Source: Bacteroidota bacterium (GTDB lineage Bacteria > Bacteroidota > Bacteroidia > Cytophagales > Cyclobacteriaceae). Taken from it: DNA of 64,000 nt. This document shows positions 36,206 through 45,269 of this stretch, one piece after another. The number at the start of each line of letters is the position of its first letter. Within the stretch, counting starts at the first letter, position 1. The notes beneath the pieces were generated by a model. That model had not been told where the DNA came from. It saw only the letters and a program-made list of their open reading frames with translations, and made no database searches. Where the stretch lies: contig JAEYWY010000002.1 in assembly GCA_023428695.1 (NCBI GenBank), positions 1-64,000 on the forward strand, in the 5' to 3' direction. The position numbers and the translations under genes are program-made.

Positions 36206-38445
36206 AGGCAGGGACTGACATACAAATCATTGATCGCTTTCGACAGCGCGTTGCAGCGCTGCGATTCACAGAGGTAATATGCTGGTCAATAGCAAGCGCT
36301 TGCTTTGTTGTCGGAATTGTAACTCAGTTTGCTCCGTTTCAGCTGTGGATGGCTTTTACAGGTATCGCGGTTGCAATATTTGCGTTCGTGATTATCCGGA
36401 GAACATTGAACTACCAGCCCTCAAAACGGCAGATTGCAAGTTTCCTGGACTATAAATTCCCCGAACTCGAAAACAGCACCGACCTTTTGTTAACCAATGA
36501 ATCGGAACTTAACGAACTACAACGCCTGCAGCGTCGCCGGATTGCAGAAGTTCTTCGAAGGGTGTCCACCGGTCTGAAGATTCATCATCGGATTCCATTG
36601 GCGATAGTGATCTGTGCGGCTACCATGTTACTGGTAGCCTTGGATCTGTCACCTGGACCTGCGACTCGTTCCATAATTAACAACCTCACAACTGACGAGA
36701 ATGTAACCCGGCCGGTACCGGGCATCAAAACAGCCTCAGTCAGTATTGTACCGCCGGCATACACCGGATTGAAACCATACAGTGTCACAACCCTACCGCT
36801 GACCGTCCCTGAAGGCAGCAAGATAGAATGGCAGATCGCATTCTCTGATTCCGTAAGAAGAGCACATATCGTCATTGGTAACACCGACACCATCGTATTG
36901 AAAAACGCGGGTAACAGCCATAAGGCGTCAGTCATTTCAACACACCCGACGTTCTATCAAATCAACTGGGGCATGGATTCCATCGAACGGATGTCGGACT
37001 ATTTCAAACTCGACGTGCGTGCAGATGCTTCGCCTGAAATTACGGTAAAAGGTCTCGCCCAATTCACCGAATTTGCCTATGGCGGCAGTTTAACTGTTCC
37101 TGTATCCGCCGACATAGTCGATGACTATGGCCTGACCGAAGGGTACATCATCGCTACCGTCAGCAAAGGCAGCGGCGAATCCGTTAAGTTTCGGGAAGAG
37201 AAACTCCAGTTTGATGCACCATCCATCATAAAGGGCAGGAAGCTCACCGGTGTCAGACAAATCAACCTGAAATCACTTGGACTTGATCCAGGAGATGAAC
37301 TTTATTTCTACGTAATGGCATTTGATAATCGGTCGCCACAGCGAAATTACAGTCGCAGTCAGACATACTTTCTAGCGATTCAGGACACAACAGAAATTGA
37401 ACTATCCGTCGACGCGGGTCTCGGTGTAGATTTGATGCCTGAATATTTCCGGAGTCAACGCCAGATAATCATCGATACCGAAAAACTGCTAGGTCAGCAA
37501 AAGGGATTGGGTTCAAAAGAATTCAAATCAAAAAGCAATGAGCTTGCCCATGAACAAAAAGTGCTCCGACTCAGATACGGTCAGTTTCTTGGAGAGGAAT
37601 TCGAATCCGGTATGGTTCAGGAGGAACATAACGATGATCCTGACCATCACCATGAGGGCGAAGAAAGCGATGAGGAAGCTGACATCACCAAAAACTTCGG
37701 ACACACTCATGACAACGAGCAGTCCGGCGAACACCACATGCCTGAACAACACGATCACGAGGAGAAAGACCCGGAAGAAGCTGAAGATCCCATTGAGCGT
37801 TTTGTTCATCGCCATGACGACCCGGAAGAGGCTACGTTCTTTACACAATCGATACGTGCAAAACTAAAAGCTACGCTGACACTGATGTGGGATGCGGAAC
37901 TCCACCTCCGTATGGGTGAACCCCGCAAGTCGCTTCCCTTTCAATACAAGGCACTGAAGTTGCTGAAGGAAATCGCCAATGATTCAAGAATATACGTTCA
38001 CCGGACAGGATTCGACGCACCACCAATCAAAGAAGAGAAACGCCTCACGGGAGAGCTCGCCGACGCCCACACAACTACTGACATCTATTCCGGCGAAGTC
38101 GACGTATTTCCGGTATTGCATCAGGCGCTTGAAATCGCTGAAAGATTGATCAATTCACCTCGCAGTGCGCTTACTGCATCTGACATCGAAGTCTTTCAAC
38201 GCGCCGCGGTCGAGGCGGGACGAGCGACGCCCGAAAATCCCCTGAAATACATCCCGCTTCTTTCAGCGCTTCAGAAATTTACAACGGGGTCTGCGGAGAA
38301 TACGAATAGTATTCAACAGGCTATGAAGCTTTCAGCAGAAATCCGACACGTGCTGCCCAAACGTTCACCAGCAGCTTCAGCGCGTACAAATACGCCGCAT
38401 CAGCTTGATTCATTATTCATTCATAACCTGTTCCGGCATGAATGA
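36202..38445 (+). CDS. DUF4175-like membrane protein with His/acidic linker
   Basis: 747-aa membrane protein, probably DUF4175-like. The N-terminus has two or three helices (about residues 20-65 and 130-150), followed by an extracytoplasmic region with beta-rich repeats (VSIVPPAYTGLKPYSVTTLP). A helical region from about residue 415 contains a striking His/Asp/Glu-rich stretch (about residues 475-545, pieces such as DDPDHHHEGEE and HMPEQHDHEEKDPEE). The last 200 residues are helical. It overlaps its upstream neighbour by 4 bp and its downstream neighbour by 8 bp. The metal-binding-like linker has no assigned role. Function unknown, presumably part of the MoxR-linked envelope complex. Confidence 0.75.
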   Translation: MKAGTDIQIIDRFRQRVAALRFTEVICWSIASACFVVGIVTQFAPFQLWMAFTGIAVAIFAFVIIRRTLNYQPSKRQIASFLDYKFPELENSTDLLLTNESELNELQRLQRRRIAEVLRRVSTGLKIHHRIPLAIVICAATMLLVALDLSPGPATRSIINNLTTDENVTRPVPGIKTASVSIVPPAYTGLKPYSVTTLPLTVPEGSKIEWQIAFSDSVRRAHIVIGNTDTIVLKNAGNSHKASVISTHPTFYQINWGMDSIERMSDYFKLDVRADASPEITVKGLAQFTEFAYGGSLTVPVSADIVDDYGLTEGYIIATVSKGSGESVKFREEKLQFDAPSIIKGRKLTGVRQINLKSLGLDPGDELYFYVMAFDNRSPQRNYSRSQTYFLAIQDTTEIELSVDAGLGVDLMPEYFRSQRQIIIDTEKLLGQQKGLGSKEFKSKSNELAHEQKVLRLRYGQFLGEEFESGMVQEEHNDDPDHHHEGEESDEEADITKNFGHTHDNEQSGEHHMPEQHDHEEKDPEEAEDPIERFVHRHDDPEEATFFTQSIRAKLKATLTLMWDAELHLRMGEPRKSLPFQYKALKLLKEIANDSRIYVHRTGFDAPPIKEEKRLTGELADAHTTTDIYSGEVDVFPVLHQALEIAERLINSPRSALTASDIEVFQRAAVEAGRATPENPLKYIPLLSALQKFTTGSAENTNSIQQAMKLSAEIRHVLPKRSPAASARTNTPHQLDSLFIHNLFRHE

Positions 38446-40192
38446 TGTTGTGTTGAATCCTGTGTTTCACACCGGTGTATGTGCCGCCTTAATAATCGCG
38501 ATTGCAGGATTGTTTATCTGGAAGGAACATCCATTCCGTAGCAAAACTGTTTTGCTAGTCCTTCCGATCACGCTGGTGACTCTTGCACTGGCCGGACTCC
38601 TTCTCCGACCGTCGTATGTCAACGAGGAAGCCGCAGCTCCCACGATCGTCCTTACAAAAGGATATGACCAAAAAAAGGTCGATAGCCTGGTTTCCCACTA
38701 CAATGACGCGGATGTGATCCTTACAACAAACGCCGAGGCCTACCCGCGCGCACAAAGAATGCCTTCACATCAGTATCTGATTTCAAAAACAGCCGCCGTT
38801 GACTTCATACTCGGAGAAGGTCTTCCTGGTCACATCCTTGACGAATTTGCAAATCACTCTTTACAGTATCTTCCCGGAAAAAGTATTTCCGGAATAACTG
38901 ATCTCCATATGCCGGATGTGATACTACCCAACCGCGATTACGAACTCACCGGACACTATTCCGATAGCCCAGGCGTTGACCTGGTCTTATCCGGTCCGGA
39001 GGGCAAAATTGACTCGATTCATTTGAATGAGGGTGACCATGATTTTCGCTTGGGATTCCGCACCGTCGCACCCGGATCCATGATATACACATTGAAGGAA
39101 ACAAAGGGGACAGAGACTTTGCATCACACCATACCGGTTACTATTCAAACCACGCGCCGCCTTCGGATACTGATACTCGAACAGCATCCAACCTTTGAAT
39201 CGCTTTACCTAAAGAACGTGCTTGCCCGAAATCATCAGGTAACCATTCGCCATCAACTGTCGAAGGGAATATTCCGGTACGAGTACATCAACGCACCTGA
39301 TCGACGTTTTGACCGACTCAACAGCCACAACCTCGATGCAATTGACGTCCTCATGATTGACGATCAGACCCTGGCAAGGTTGTCGGAAACAGAACGCAAT
39401 CAGCTTGAAGTAGCTATCAAAGACGGACTTGGTTGCCTGGTTATGTACAGAGCGCGCGATTCATTTCAAAAAGTGAGTTCATTCCTTTCCTTAAACTTTA
39501 CGAATGTAAGTGCTGACACTGCAAGGATTCCTCTTGGCATCAAGAACGCGGTCACCATTCCAGTGGCGACGTTGCGTCCTGTATCCGATCAGCGAATCGT
39601 GCCATTACTTCAGAATGACGCCGGTCCTGCCGGGTATCTTGAGGATCACTTCGGCAAACGTGGATACACGTTGCTGACCGGGACATATCCCCTGATGTTA
39701 CGAGGTGACAGCATTTCATATGGACATATCTGGATGTCACTCGTTGAAGGAATTGCCCGCGCTCACGATGTTGGCATAAAAGTCAGCCTTGCTAACACGA
39801 AGCCATATCGGGTAGACGAACCGTTGCAACTCGTGATCCGTTCCAACGCCCATCCGCGGATTTCCTACAACGGTGCTGTGCTGCCGCTTCATGAAGACGA
39901 ATTGATTGACAACGTCTGGACAGTCACGCTTTGGCCGGATACAACAGGGTGGCAGGAAGTCATGCTGATCAATGACTCATCGCGTTATCCATTTTACGTT
40001 CATCCGGAAAACGAGCTCTCAGGTTTGGAATCGACTTCCAACTTCCTGGCAACGATGCGTCGTCACGCGTCTGCATCTGACAGAAGCGTAGTCGCGCGTT
40101 GGAAAGAGTTCGATCCCCTTTGGTACTACGCTATTTTTCTGTGTGGTGCAGCCTGGCTGTGGGTTTGGCCAAAGATAAAACCAATGGATTAG
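38438..40192 (+). CDS. Large membrane protein of the MoxR operon, function unknown
   Basis: 584-aa protein with two N-terminal helices (about residues 10-28 and 36-55) and one C-terminal helix (WYYAIFLCGAAWLWVWPKIK), enclosing a large extracytoplasmic region. The middle, LRILILEQHPTFESLYLKNV followed by LDAIDVLMIDDQTLARLSE, resembles the glutamine-amidotransferase-like fold found in BatA-type neighbours, but no catalytic Cys was recognised. The frame opens at 38405. ATG 38438 is chosen because it overlaps the upstream stop by 8 bp and places the first helix properly. It is last in the operon, and its stop lies one base from the converging lpxB stop. I do not recognise a named family with confidence. 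Confidence 0.7.
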   Translation: MNDVVLNPVFHTGVCAALIIAIAGLFIWKEHPFRSKTVLLVLPITLVTLALAGLLLRPSYVNEEAAAPTIVLTKGYDQKKVDSLVSHYNDADVILTTNAEAYPRAQRMPSHQYLISKTAAVDFILGEGLPGHILDEFANHSLQYLPGKSISGITDLHMPDVILPNRDYELTGHYSDSPGVDLVLSGPEGKIDSIHLNEGDHDFRLGFRTVAPGSMIYTLKETKGTETLHHTIPVTIQTTRRLRILILEQHPTFESLYLKNVLARNHQVTIRHQLSKGIFRYEYINAPDRRFDRLNSHNLDAIDVLMIDDQTLARLSETERNQLEVAIKDGLGCLVMYRARDSFQKVSSFLSLNFTNVSADTARIPLGIKNAVTIPVATLRPVSDQRIVPLLQNDAGPAGYLEDHFGKRGYTLLTGTYPLMLRGDSISYGHIWMSLVEGIARAHDVGIKVSLANTKPYRVDEPLQLVIRSNAHPRISYNGAVLPLHEDELIDNVWTVTLWPDTTGWQEVMLINDSSRYPFYVHPENELSGLESTSNFLATMRRHASASDRSVVARWKEFDPLWYYAIFLCGAAWLWVWPKIKPMD

Positions 40193-40193
40193 T

Positions 40194-41309
40194 TCACTGC
40201 TGTTTCAAGTAGAACACCATCTTTTCGGCTGCATTTTCGGAAGCCGATCCGATGTTCAGGGTATCGTAAATTTCCTGATATGAAGTGAGCACAGATGTAC
40301 GTTCCGGGCCATCATGCAGGATTTTGCCTAACTCTTCGGAAAGCCGCGAAACAGTGAGATCATTCTGTATCAATTCTTTCACAACTTCCCTGTCTCCGAT
40401 CAGGTTAACAAGCGAAATAAAAGGTACGCGAATCAGGCTCTTGGCAATAAAGTAACTGAATCCACTGGTGATGTAAACCACGACCTGTGGGACCATGAAA
40501 AGGGCAGTCTCCAGTGTAGCGGTTCCCGATGTTACAACGGCAGCCTTGCTGTATGAAAGCAGATTGTACGTGTCTTCGTTTACAAGCATGACATTCGCGT
40601 CGACAAAAGGCTGGTAAACGTTTGGTTCCAGATTGTCGACGGTCGCCACGGCGAATTGCACATCGGGAAATTTGTTGACTATTCCCGCCATCACGGCACC
40701 GATATTGATTACTTCCTGTCTCCGGCTTCCCGGGAGCAGTGCTACGACTGGTTTGTCGCGGGACAATTTGTGTCGCTCGGGAAAAGAATCATCCTTTTGA
40801 TGTTTGCGAACTGCATCGAGGACAGGGTTACCGACGTAATCCACTTCCCAATCAAACTTTTTATAGAAGTCCTTCTCAAATGGAAGGATCACGAACATTC
40901 TGTCAACGGTAGCCTTGAGTTTTAACGCACGCTTCTGATTCCACGCCCAGACCTTCGGCGAGATATAGTAAAACACCTGCATCGAACGCCGCTTTTTCGC
41001 CCACGCCGCAATCTGTTTATTGAATCCGCCAAAGTCGACGAGGACAATAACGTCAGGGCTGAAAGCGACGATATCTTCCTTACAACGGTTGAGGTATCTG
41101 GAAATTTTGCGAAGGCTTGTTATGACTTCCCAGAAGCCCATAACGGCGAGTTCTTTATAATGAACGGCTATGTCAACTCCGGCGTCGCGCATATATTCAC
41201 CGCCGAATCCGCGGATGACCGCCTCAGGATCACGCTTAAATAATTCACGCGCGAGGTTGCCCGCGTGCAAATCACCGGACCGTTCACCGGCGATCAGATA
41301 GTAACGCAT
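40194..41309 (-). CDS. lpxB: Lipid-A-disaccharide synthase LpxB
   Basis: 371-aa GT19 glycosyltransferase that joins UDP-2,3-diacylglucosamine and lipid X to make the lipid A disaccharide at the inner membrane. Family landmarks are the N-terminal GERSGDLHAGNLARELF, VDFGGFNKQIA, YYISPKVWAWNQKR and LLPGSRRQEV. The C-terminal part has VTSGTATLETALFMVPQVVVY, the nucleotide-sugar binding region. Length is typical. It converges with the preceding plus-strand operon with a single intervening base and lies just downstream of a QueD/PTPS-like gene (24-bp gap). Confidence 0.97.
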   Translation of the reverse strand: MRYYLIAGERSGDLHAGNLARELFKRDPEAVIRGFGGEYMRDAGVDIAVHYKELAVMGFWEVITSLRKISRYLNRCKEDIVAFSPDVIVLVDFGGFNKQIAAWAKKRRSMQVFYYISPKVWAWNQKRALKLKATVDRMFVILPFEKDFYKKFDWEVDYVGNPVLDAVRKHQKDDSFPERHKLSRDKPVVALLPGSRRQEVINIGAVMAGIVNKFPDVQFAVATVDNLEPNVYQPFVDANVMLVNEDTYNLLSYSKAAVVTSGTATLETALFMVPQVVVYITSGFSYFIAKSLIRVPFISLVNLIGDREVVKELIQNDLTVSRLSEELGKILHDGPERTSVLTSYQEIYDTLNIGSASENAAEKMVFYLKQQ

Positions 41310-41333
41310 GCAGGCAAGGTTTTATCGAACGTG

Positions 41334-41753
41334 TTATTCGCCATAATACTCAACATAGTTGCGTGGCGTTTCATAAAGCCGCAGGCTGTGAAGTTGACCG
41401 AACTTTGTAATCCCCGGCAGGTGCCGGTTAAGTATATTCCAAATTTCAACAATCAGCGTTTCACAACTGCACAGTTTCCCCGCCATAAAGTCGACATCAG
41501 TATTCAGGTTCTTATGATCAAGTTTTTCAATGACCTCATCGCGGATGAGTGTGCTGAGTTTCTTGAGATCAACGACAAAACCAGTTTCGGGATCGGGATT
41601 ACCTTTGACTGTTACGATCAGGTCAAAATTGTGGCCATGCCAGTTTTCGTTTGCGCATGGTCCAAAGACCTCGCGATTCTTCTCCACCGACCAGGCCGGG
41701 TTGTACAGTTTATGTGCTGCGTTGAAGTGTTCTTTTCGGGATACGTAGATCAT
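41334..41753 (-). CDS. queD: 6-pyruvoyl/6-carboxytetrahydropterin synthase family protein
   Basis: 139-aa PTPS/QueD-family zinc enzyme acting on 7,8-dihydroneopterin triphosphate, most likely in queuosine/7-deazaguanine synthesis. Zinc ligands are His14 (HFNAAHKL) and His39 and His41 (HGHNFD), with catalytic Cys33. The Cys-x5-His-x-His spacing is that of PTPS-type members rather than the tighter E. coli QueD spacing, so a pterin role is also possible. The frame runs upstream to 41948, but ATG 41753 gives the family N-terminus MIYVSRKEHF. It precedes lpxB by 24 bp. Confidence 0.88.
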   Translation of the reverse strand: MIYVSRKEHFNAAHKLYNPAWSVEKNREVFGPCANENWHGHNFDLIVTVKGNPDPETGFVVDLKKLSTLIRDEVIEKLDHKNLNTDVDFMAGKLCSCETLIVEIWNILNRHLPGITKFGQLHSLRLYETPRNYVEYYGE

Positions 41754-41825
41754 CTGAATATTGGCCAGGTACAAAGATAACCACTTTGCTGCTTCATTCT
41801 CTGAATCGCGCTGGTACGGGCAGGC

Positions 41826-41856
41826 AAAAAAATACCCCCGGGGTCGCCGGGGGTAT
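41826..41856 (-). terminator. Intrinsic terminator of the Calx-beta lipoprotein operon
   Basis: On the minus strand, ATACCCCCGG pairs with CCGGGGGTAT (41847-41856 with 41832-41841) around a 5-nt loop, followed by seven T residues. It begins 22 bp after the stop of the last gene of the SusCD operon. Confidence 0.92.
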
Positions 41857-41877
41857 CTGATAATCAACAGGTTTCGA

Positions 41878-42615
41878 CTAGAGTTTTCTGAAAGTGTACA
41901 GCCAATCACCACCGTCAAAATTGAGGTTGATGTTGAGCTCAGATCCATTACACTCGTCGATCGTAACCGTGCCGGAGGAGTTAGTCAGCGGTACGCCGCA
42001 AGGATCCTGATCCGGGAAGTATGCGGTGCCCGCCTCCAGATCAACTACGATATAGGCTTCGCAGCCGCTAGCATACAGGTTGTCGAAATGGAAGATGGTA
42101 GGATCTTCCTCATCCTGAATGAATTCAATGGTATAGGGACCATACCAATCATCCTCTGTCGGGCCATATTTCTCCGTTGCGGCAAAGCTGCCGGCAAAAT
42201 AGGAGAGGGTAACACCACCGGTGTCCTCACAGTTGCTTGTGATATTCAATGTGTGTACGGCGTTACCAGCAAGAGAACCATCTGCTGACGAAAGTGTCAC
42301 ACGTACGAATTCGGTGTCTTCGATCTCATTGTCGTCAATGATTCTGATCTGGACGCCCTCCCCGGTTATCCCTACGTATTCGTAGTCTTCACCGGCAGTA
42401 GCGGTTCCCGCCAGAGTTGCACTAAGGCCTGATGCTGAACCACCCGCGTTGCGTATCGGGATTGTAACAATTCTGGTTCCTTCACCTTCGTCGAAAGTCG
42501 AAGAGATTCCGCTGAAATCTGTCGGATCTTTCGTCTCATCGTCATCACATCCCTGGACAAAAGCCAACACACTTGCAGCAACAATCGCGTTTATTAAGAA
42601 TCTATATTTTTTCAT
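41878..42615 (-). CDS. Calx-beta-type lipoprotein at the end of a SusCD operon
   Basis: 245-aa lipoprotein with signal MKKYRFLINAIVAASVLAFV and lipidated Cys23 followed by DDDE. Residues about 40-130 look like a Calx-beta domain (FDEGEGTRIVTIPI, then GTATAGEDYEYV and EDTEFVRVTLSSADG). The C-terminal half carries several Cys residues and acidic patches. The frame opens at 42696, but ATG 42615 gives the signal peptide. It lies 34 bp after the DUF1735 gene and before a strong terminator, so it is the last gene of the SusC-SusD-DUF1735-Calx unit. It is probably a surface accessory binding protein, but the ligand is unknown. Confidence 0.8.
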   Translation of the reverse strand: MKKYRFLINAIVAASVLAFVQGCDDDETKDPTDFSGISSTFDEGEGTRIVTIPIRNAGGSASGLSATLAGTATAGEDYEYVGITGEGVQIRIIDDNEIEDTEFVRVTLSSADGSLAGNAVHTLNITSNCEDTGGVTLSYFAGSFAATEKYGPTEDDWYGPYTIEFIQDEEDPTIFHFDNLYASGCEAYIVVDLEAGTAYFPDQDPCGVPLTNSSGTVTIDECNGSELNINLNFDGGDWLYTFRKL

Positions 42616-42649
42616 CGATGTCTTGTTAAAGTTAGGTTTGAGCCTCCCA

Positions 42650-43648
42650 TTAGTCGCGCGGCCCAACATACACATATGTCTCTTTCCAGAAGGCACGGTC
42701 AGTGCTGGTATTCAACTGTCTCATGATATACCAGATCTCCATCCTGTCGGGTGTACCGTCATCGTTGAAAGTCATCACCGGAACTGGTGCTGCCGGGTCA
42801 GGATCAAGTTTTCCAGAGCGGTTGTTGTTACCCTGACCAAACGCATTGACAACCGACACGACCGTGTTGGTCTCATCGAAAGTGAATTGTGCAAGGAACC
42901 CGCCGTAATACGAAGCACCGCCACCCGCATCGAAGATGTGACCTGCGAGGATTTCGCCTCGGTCGTAGTAGCTCACCGTGTTACCATTGACTGTACGCAA
43001 TTCGACAGTCTTCGGATACAAGCCGGTAAATGCCGGGTTTGTCACGTCAACCATGGAACCTTCCTCGATTTCGTACACCCCATCGTATTTGTTCTTCACG
43101 ACTGTAGCCAGAATCGCAACGCTGAAATGGGCGCTCACGGTTCCAGACGACGCAGAGGCTATTCTCAACGGAACTGCAAAGTTCTTCGACAAATCGAATT
43201 TGTCCGGATAGACTGTGATGGTAACTTTTGCTTTTGTTTGTCCTTTCGGGATCGTCACCGTCATTGAACTGATGTCGTAGTTTTCTTCCGGAAGGATTTC
43301 ATAGGTAGCAGATCCCAATTCAACCATTTGAGCATTGAACTCGTCAAGTGCGACAGGATCAATTGCAAGAGTCACCTGGATGTCCTTGTCGTTTCCGTGG
43401 GCACCTGAATAACTAATCACCTGATCGAATGTCGCCTGCGGGCTAACAGGAAATGATGTCACCCACGCCGGATAGATCGCTCCAGCAGGAGAAACCGGTA
43501 CTGATGGGTCCAGAAACTCAAGGACATTCTGAGAATCGGACGGATCAAGGGGCGCCTTGTCATCATCGAGACATGCGCCCAGCGTCACCGCCAGAAACCC
43601 GAACAATATTTTTATGATGTTGTTTTTCATATTCTTAATCATATTCAA
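42650..43648 (-). CDS. DUF1735-type surface lipoprotein
   Basis: 332-aa lipoprotein. Two nearby in-frame ATGs (43642 and 43630) are alternative starts. The signal ends in VTLGAC with lipidated Cys26 and DDDK after it. The DUF1735-like first domain includes VTLAIDPVALDEFNAQM and the segment YDISSMTVTIPKGQTKAKVT. The C-terminal half is beta-rich with RTVNGNTVSYYDRGE. It sits 15 bp after the SusD gene, the usual place for an accessory glycan- or ligand-binding surface protein. The substrate of this operon cannot be read from the sequence because no enzyme is encoded. Confidence 0.82.
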   Translation of the reverse strand: MNMIKNMKNNIIKILFGFLAVTLGACLDDDKAPLDPSDSQNVLEFLDPSVPVSPAGAIYPAWVTSFPVSPQATFDQVISYSGAHGNDKDIQVTLAIDPVALDEFNAQMVELGSATYEILPEENYDISSMTVTIPKGQTKAKVTITVYPDKFDLSKNFAVPLRIASASSGTVSAHFSVAILATVVKNKYDGVYEIEEGSMVDVTNPAFTGLYPKTVELRTVNGNTVSYYDRGEILAGHIFDAGGGASYYGGFLAQFTFDETNTVVSVVNAFGQGNNNRSGKLDPDPAAPVPVMTFNDDGTPDRMEIWYIMRQLNTSTDRAFWKETYVYVGPRD

Positions 43649-43663
43649 TTCGTTTTGTCAATC

Positions 43664-45262
43664 TTAGTTCGGATCCCAGAAGATGAGATCGCCTACATGA
43701 TTCACCATGACGTAGTTTTGGGCGTTATAAGACTGTTCTGACGATGGATAGAGGATCCGAGTCGGGAGTCTGTCCGGACGCGCCAAGGCATTTGACTTGT
43801 TTGATGCAATATCGAATGCCGGGCCACCTCCGGGTACTGTAGCAGGGAAACCGGTTCTGCGGTATTCGTTCCATGCTTCATCGGATGTGATCATGTTCAT
43901 AGCGATATACTTCTGCGTGATGATGGCTTCAAGACGTTCAGCCTCACTTGCGGCTGCTTCAATTTCAACAAGTCTGTTGTCATCGTTCTCCTCGAGATAA
44001 TCTTCAACAAGCGGAGCCGTATCCATGATGATATTCTCATCCTCATCCTTGTACAGATAATCAAACGAAGCCTCGATGCCTTCATAGAATGTAGCAACAT
44101 AGTCTCCGGCAACGAAGCCACGAAGTTGTGCCTCAGCCAGCAAGAACTTGGCTTCTGCCTCAAGCATCAGCGGTTGACCCATTGCGGGACCTTTGAGTAC
44201 ACCTGTACCGCCCAGCCCGTCTGCATTAGAAGCCCACGTCACATTTCCTGCAACGATCGTAGGATTTCCTACTTCGTTTCCAAGTTGGTTGGTCGGCGTC
44301 GTCGGGAAGTTCACGTAGATTGTTTCACCGCGGCCCGGATCGGAAATTTTCGTTCCGTTGTAAAATGCGAATGAAAAAGTCGTGGGAATGCGCGATGAGT
44401 TTGAAAGTGCACCCGCAATAGTACGACCCCACGTTCCCCATTCCGGATTCGGGCGGTTCAATTCATAACCCGGATCAACGATGGCATCGTCGGTAATGAA
44501 GCCAATACCAAGATCAAGGTTTGCAAAGCCTTCGGTAACAAACGCTGCAAATTCAGTCTTGGACGAAAGTCTGATGAGTATTCTCAGCTTCAGCGTGTTT
44601 GCATATCGTTTCCAGTCTGTTATCTGAGCTGTTGCGTCGCGTTCCGAAGTGGTGAGCGATCCGAAAAGCGGATCAGTAGCCCTGGTCAAACGACGTGGAA
44701 ACTCCGCGTTGTTGATAGCATCAATCGCATCATCTAGCGTGGCGTACAGGCTCTGGTAGACAGTGAAAGCATCATCATACTTTGGTGCAACCGTACCTTC
44801 ATCGGCCCTTAGTGCCTCGCTATACGGAATGTTTCCGAAAGCATCAACGAGACGTTGGTAATTTACAACGCTCATGATCTTAGCTGCTGCGTTATAGTAC
44901 GCATACTCATCCAGTCCTTCAGTATTCTCGATCACATACTTCAAGTCTGCCAGCGGGTCCTGATAGGTAGTGACCCACATAGTATTCCAGTCGTTGGGAG
45001 TGAGATTGTAGTTAAGTAGGTTTCCGAAACCGGAGAACCCGCCAGCGTTAGCCATGAACCCGCCAAAATGCGCGCCATATGTATTGAACTGGTTCGATAC
45101 GGCCGCGCTCGAAACGATTGCCTGCGGAAGTACAAGTTCCACATCAGCTGCAATCGGCGAATTCGGATTATCGTTAATGTTGAGTTCATCCTCGCACGCA
45201 GATACTGCGAAAAGCATAAGAAATGCGGAGGCGTAATATCTGAATTTCTTCATTTTCATCAT
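43664..45262 (-). CDS. SusD/RagB-type lipoprotein (SusD-like_2), operon C
   Basis: 532-aa lipoprotein of the SusD-like_2 subgroup. The signal ends in AVSAC with lipidated Cys23 followed by EDELN. Its N-terminal DNPNSPIAADVELVLPQAIV and the later YQRLVDAFGNIPYSEALRAD are diagnostic for this subgroup. It lies 7 bp after its SusC partner. It acts as surface lid and substrate binder. These type-2 SusDs often occur in operons without glycosidases, and the ligand may be peptide or carbohydrate. It differs from the classical SusD proteins in the xylan operon. Confidence 0.93.
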   Translation of the reverse strand: MMKMKKFRYYASAFLMLFAVSACEDELNINDNPNSPIAADVELVLPQAIVSSAAVSNQFNTYGAHFGGFMANAGGFSGFGNLLNYNLTPNDWNTMWVTTYQDPLADLKYVIENTEGLDEYAYYNAAAKIMSVVNYQRLVDAFGNIPYSEALRADEGTVAPKYDDAFTVYQSLYATLDDAIDAINNAEFPRRLTRATDPLFGSLTTSERDATAQITDWKRYANTLKLRILIRLSSKTEFAAFVTEGFANLDLGIGFITDDAIVDPGYELNRPNPEWGTWGRTIAGALSNSSRIPTTFSFAFYNGTKISDPGRGETIYVNFPTTPTNQLGNEVGNPTIVAGNVTWASNADGLGGTGVLKGPAMGQPLMLEAEAKFLLAEAQLRGFVAGDYVATFYEGIEASFDYLYKDEDENIIMDTAPLVEDYLEENDDNRLVEIEAAASEAERLEAIITQKYIAMNMITSDEAWNEYRRTGFPATVPGGGPAFDIASNKSNALARPDRLPTRILYPSSEQSYNAQNYVMVNHVGDLIFWDPN

Positions 45263-45269
45263 TTGTCAA

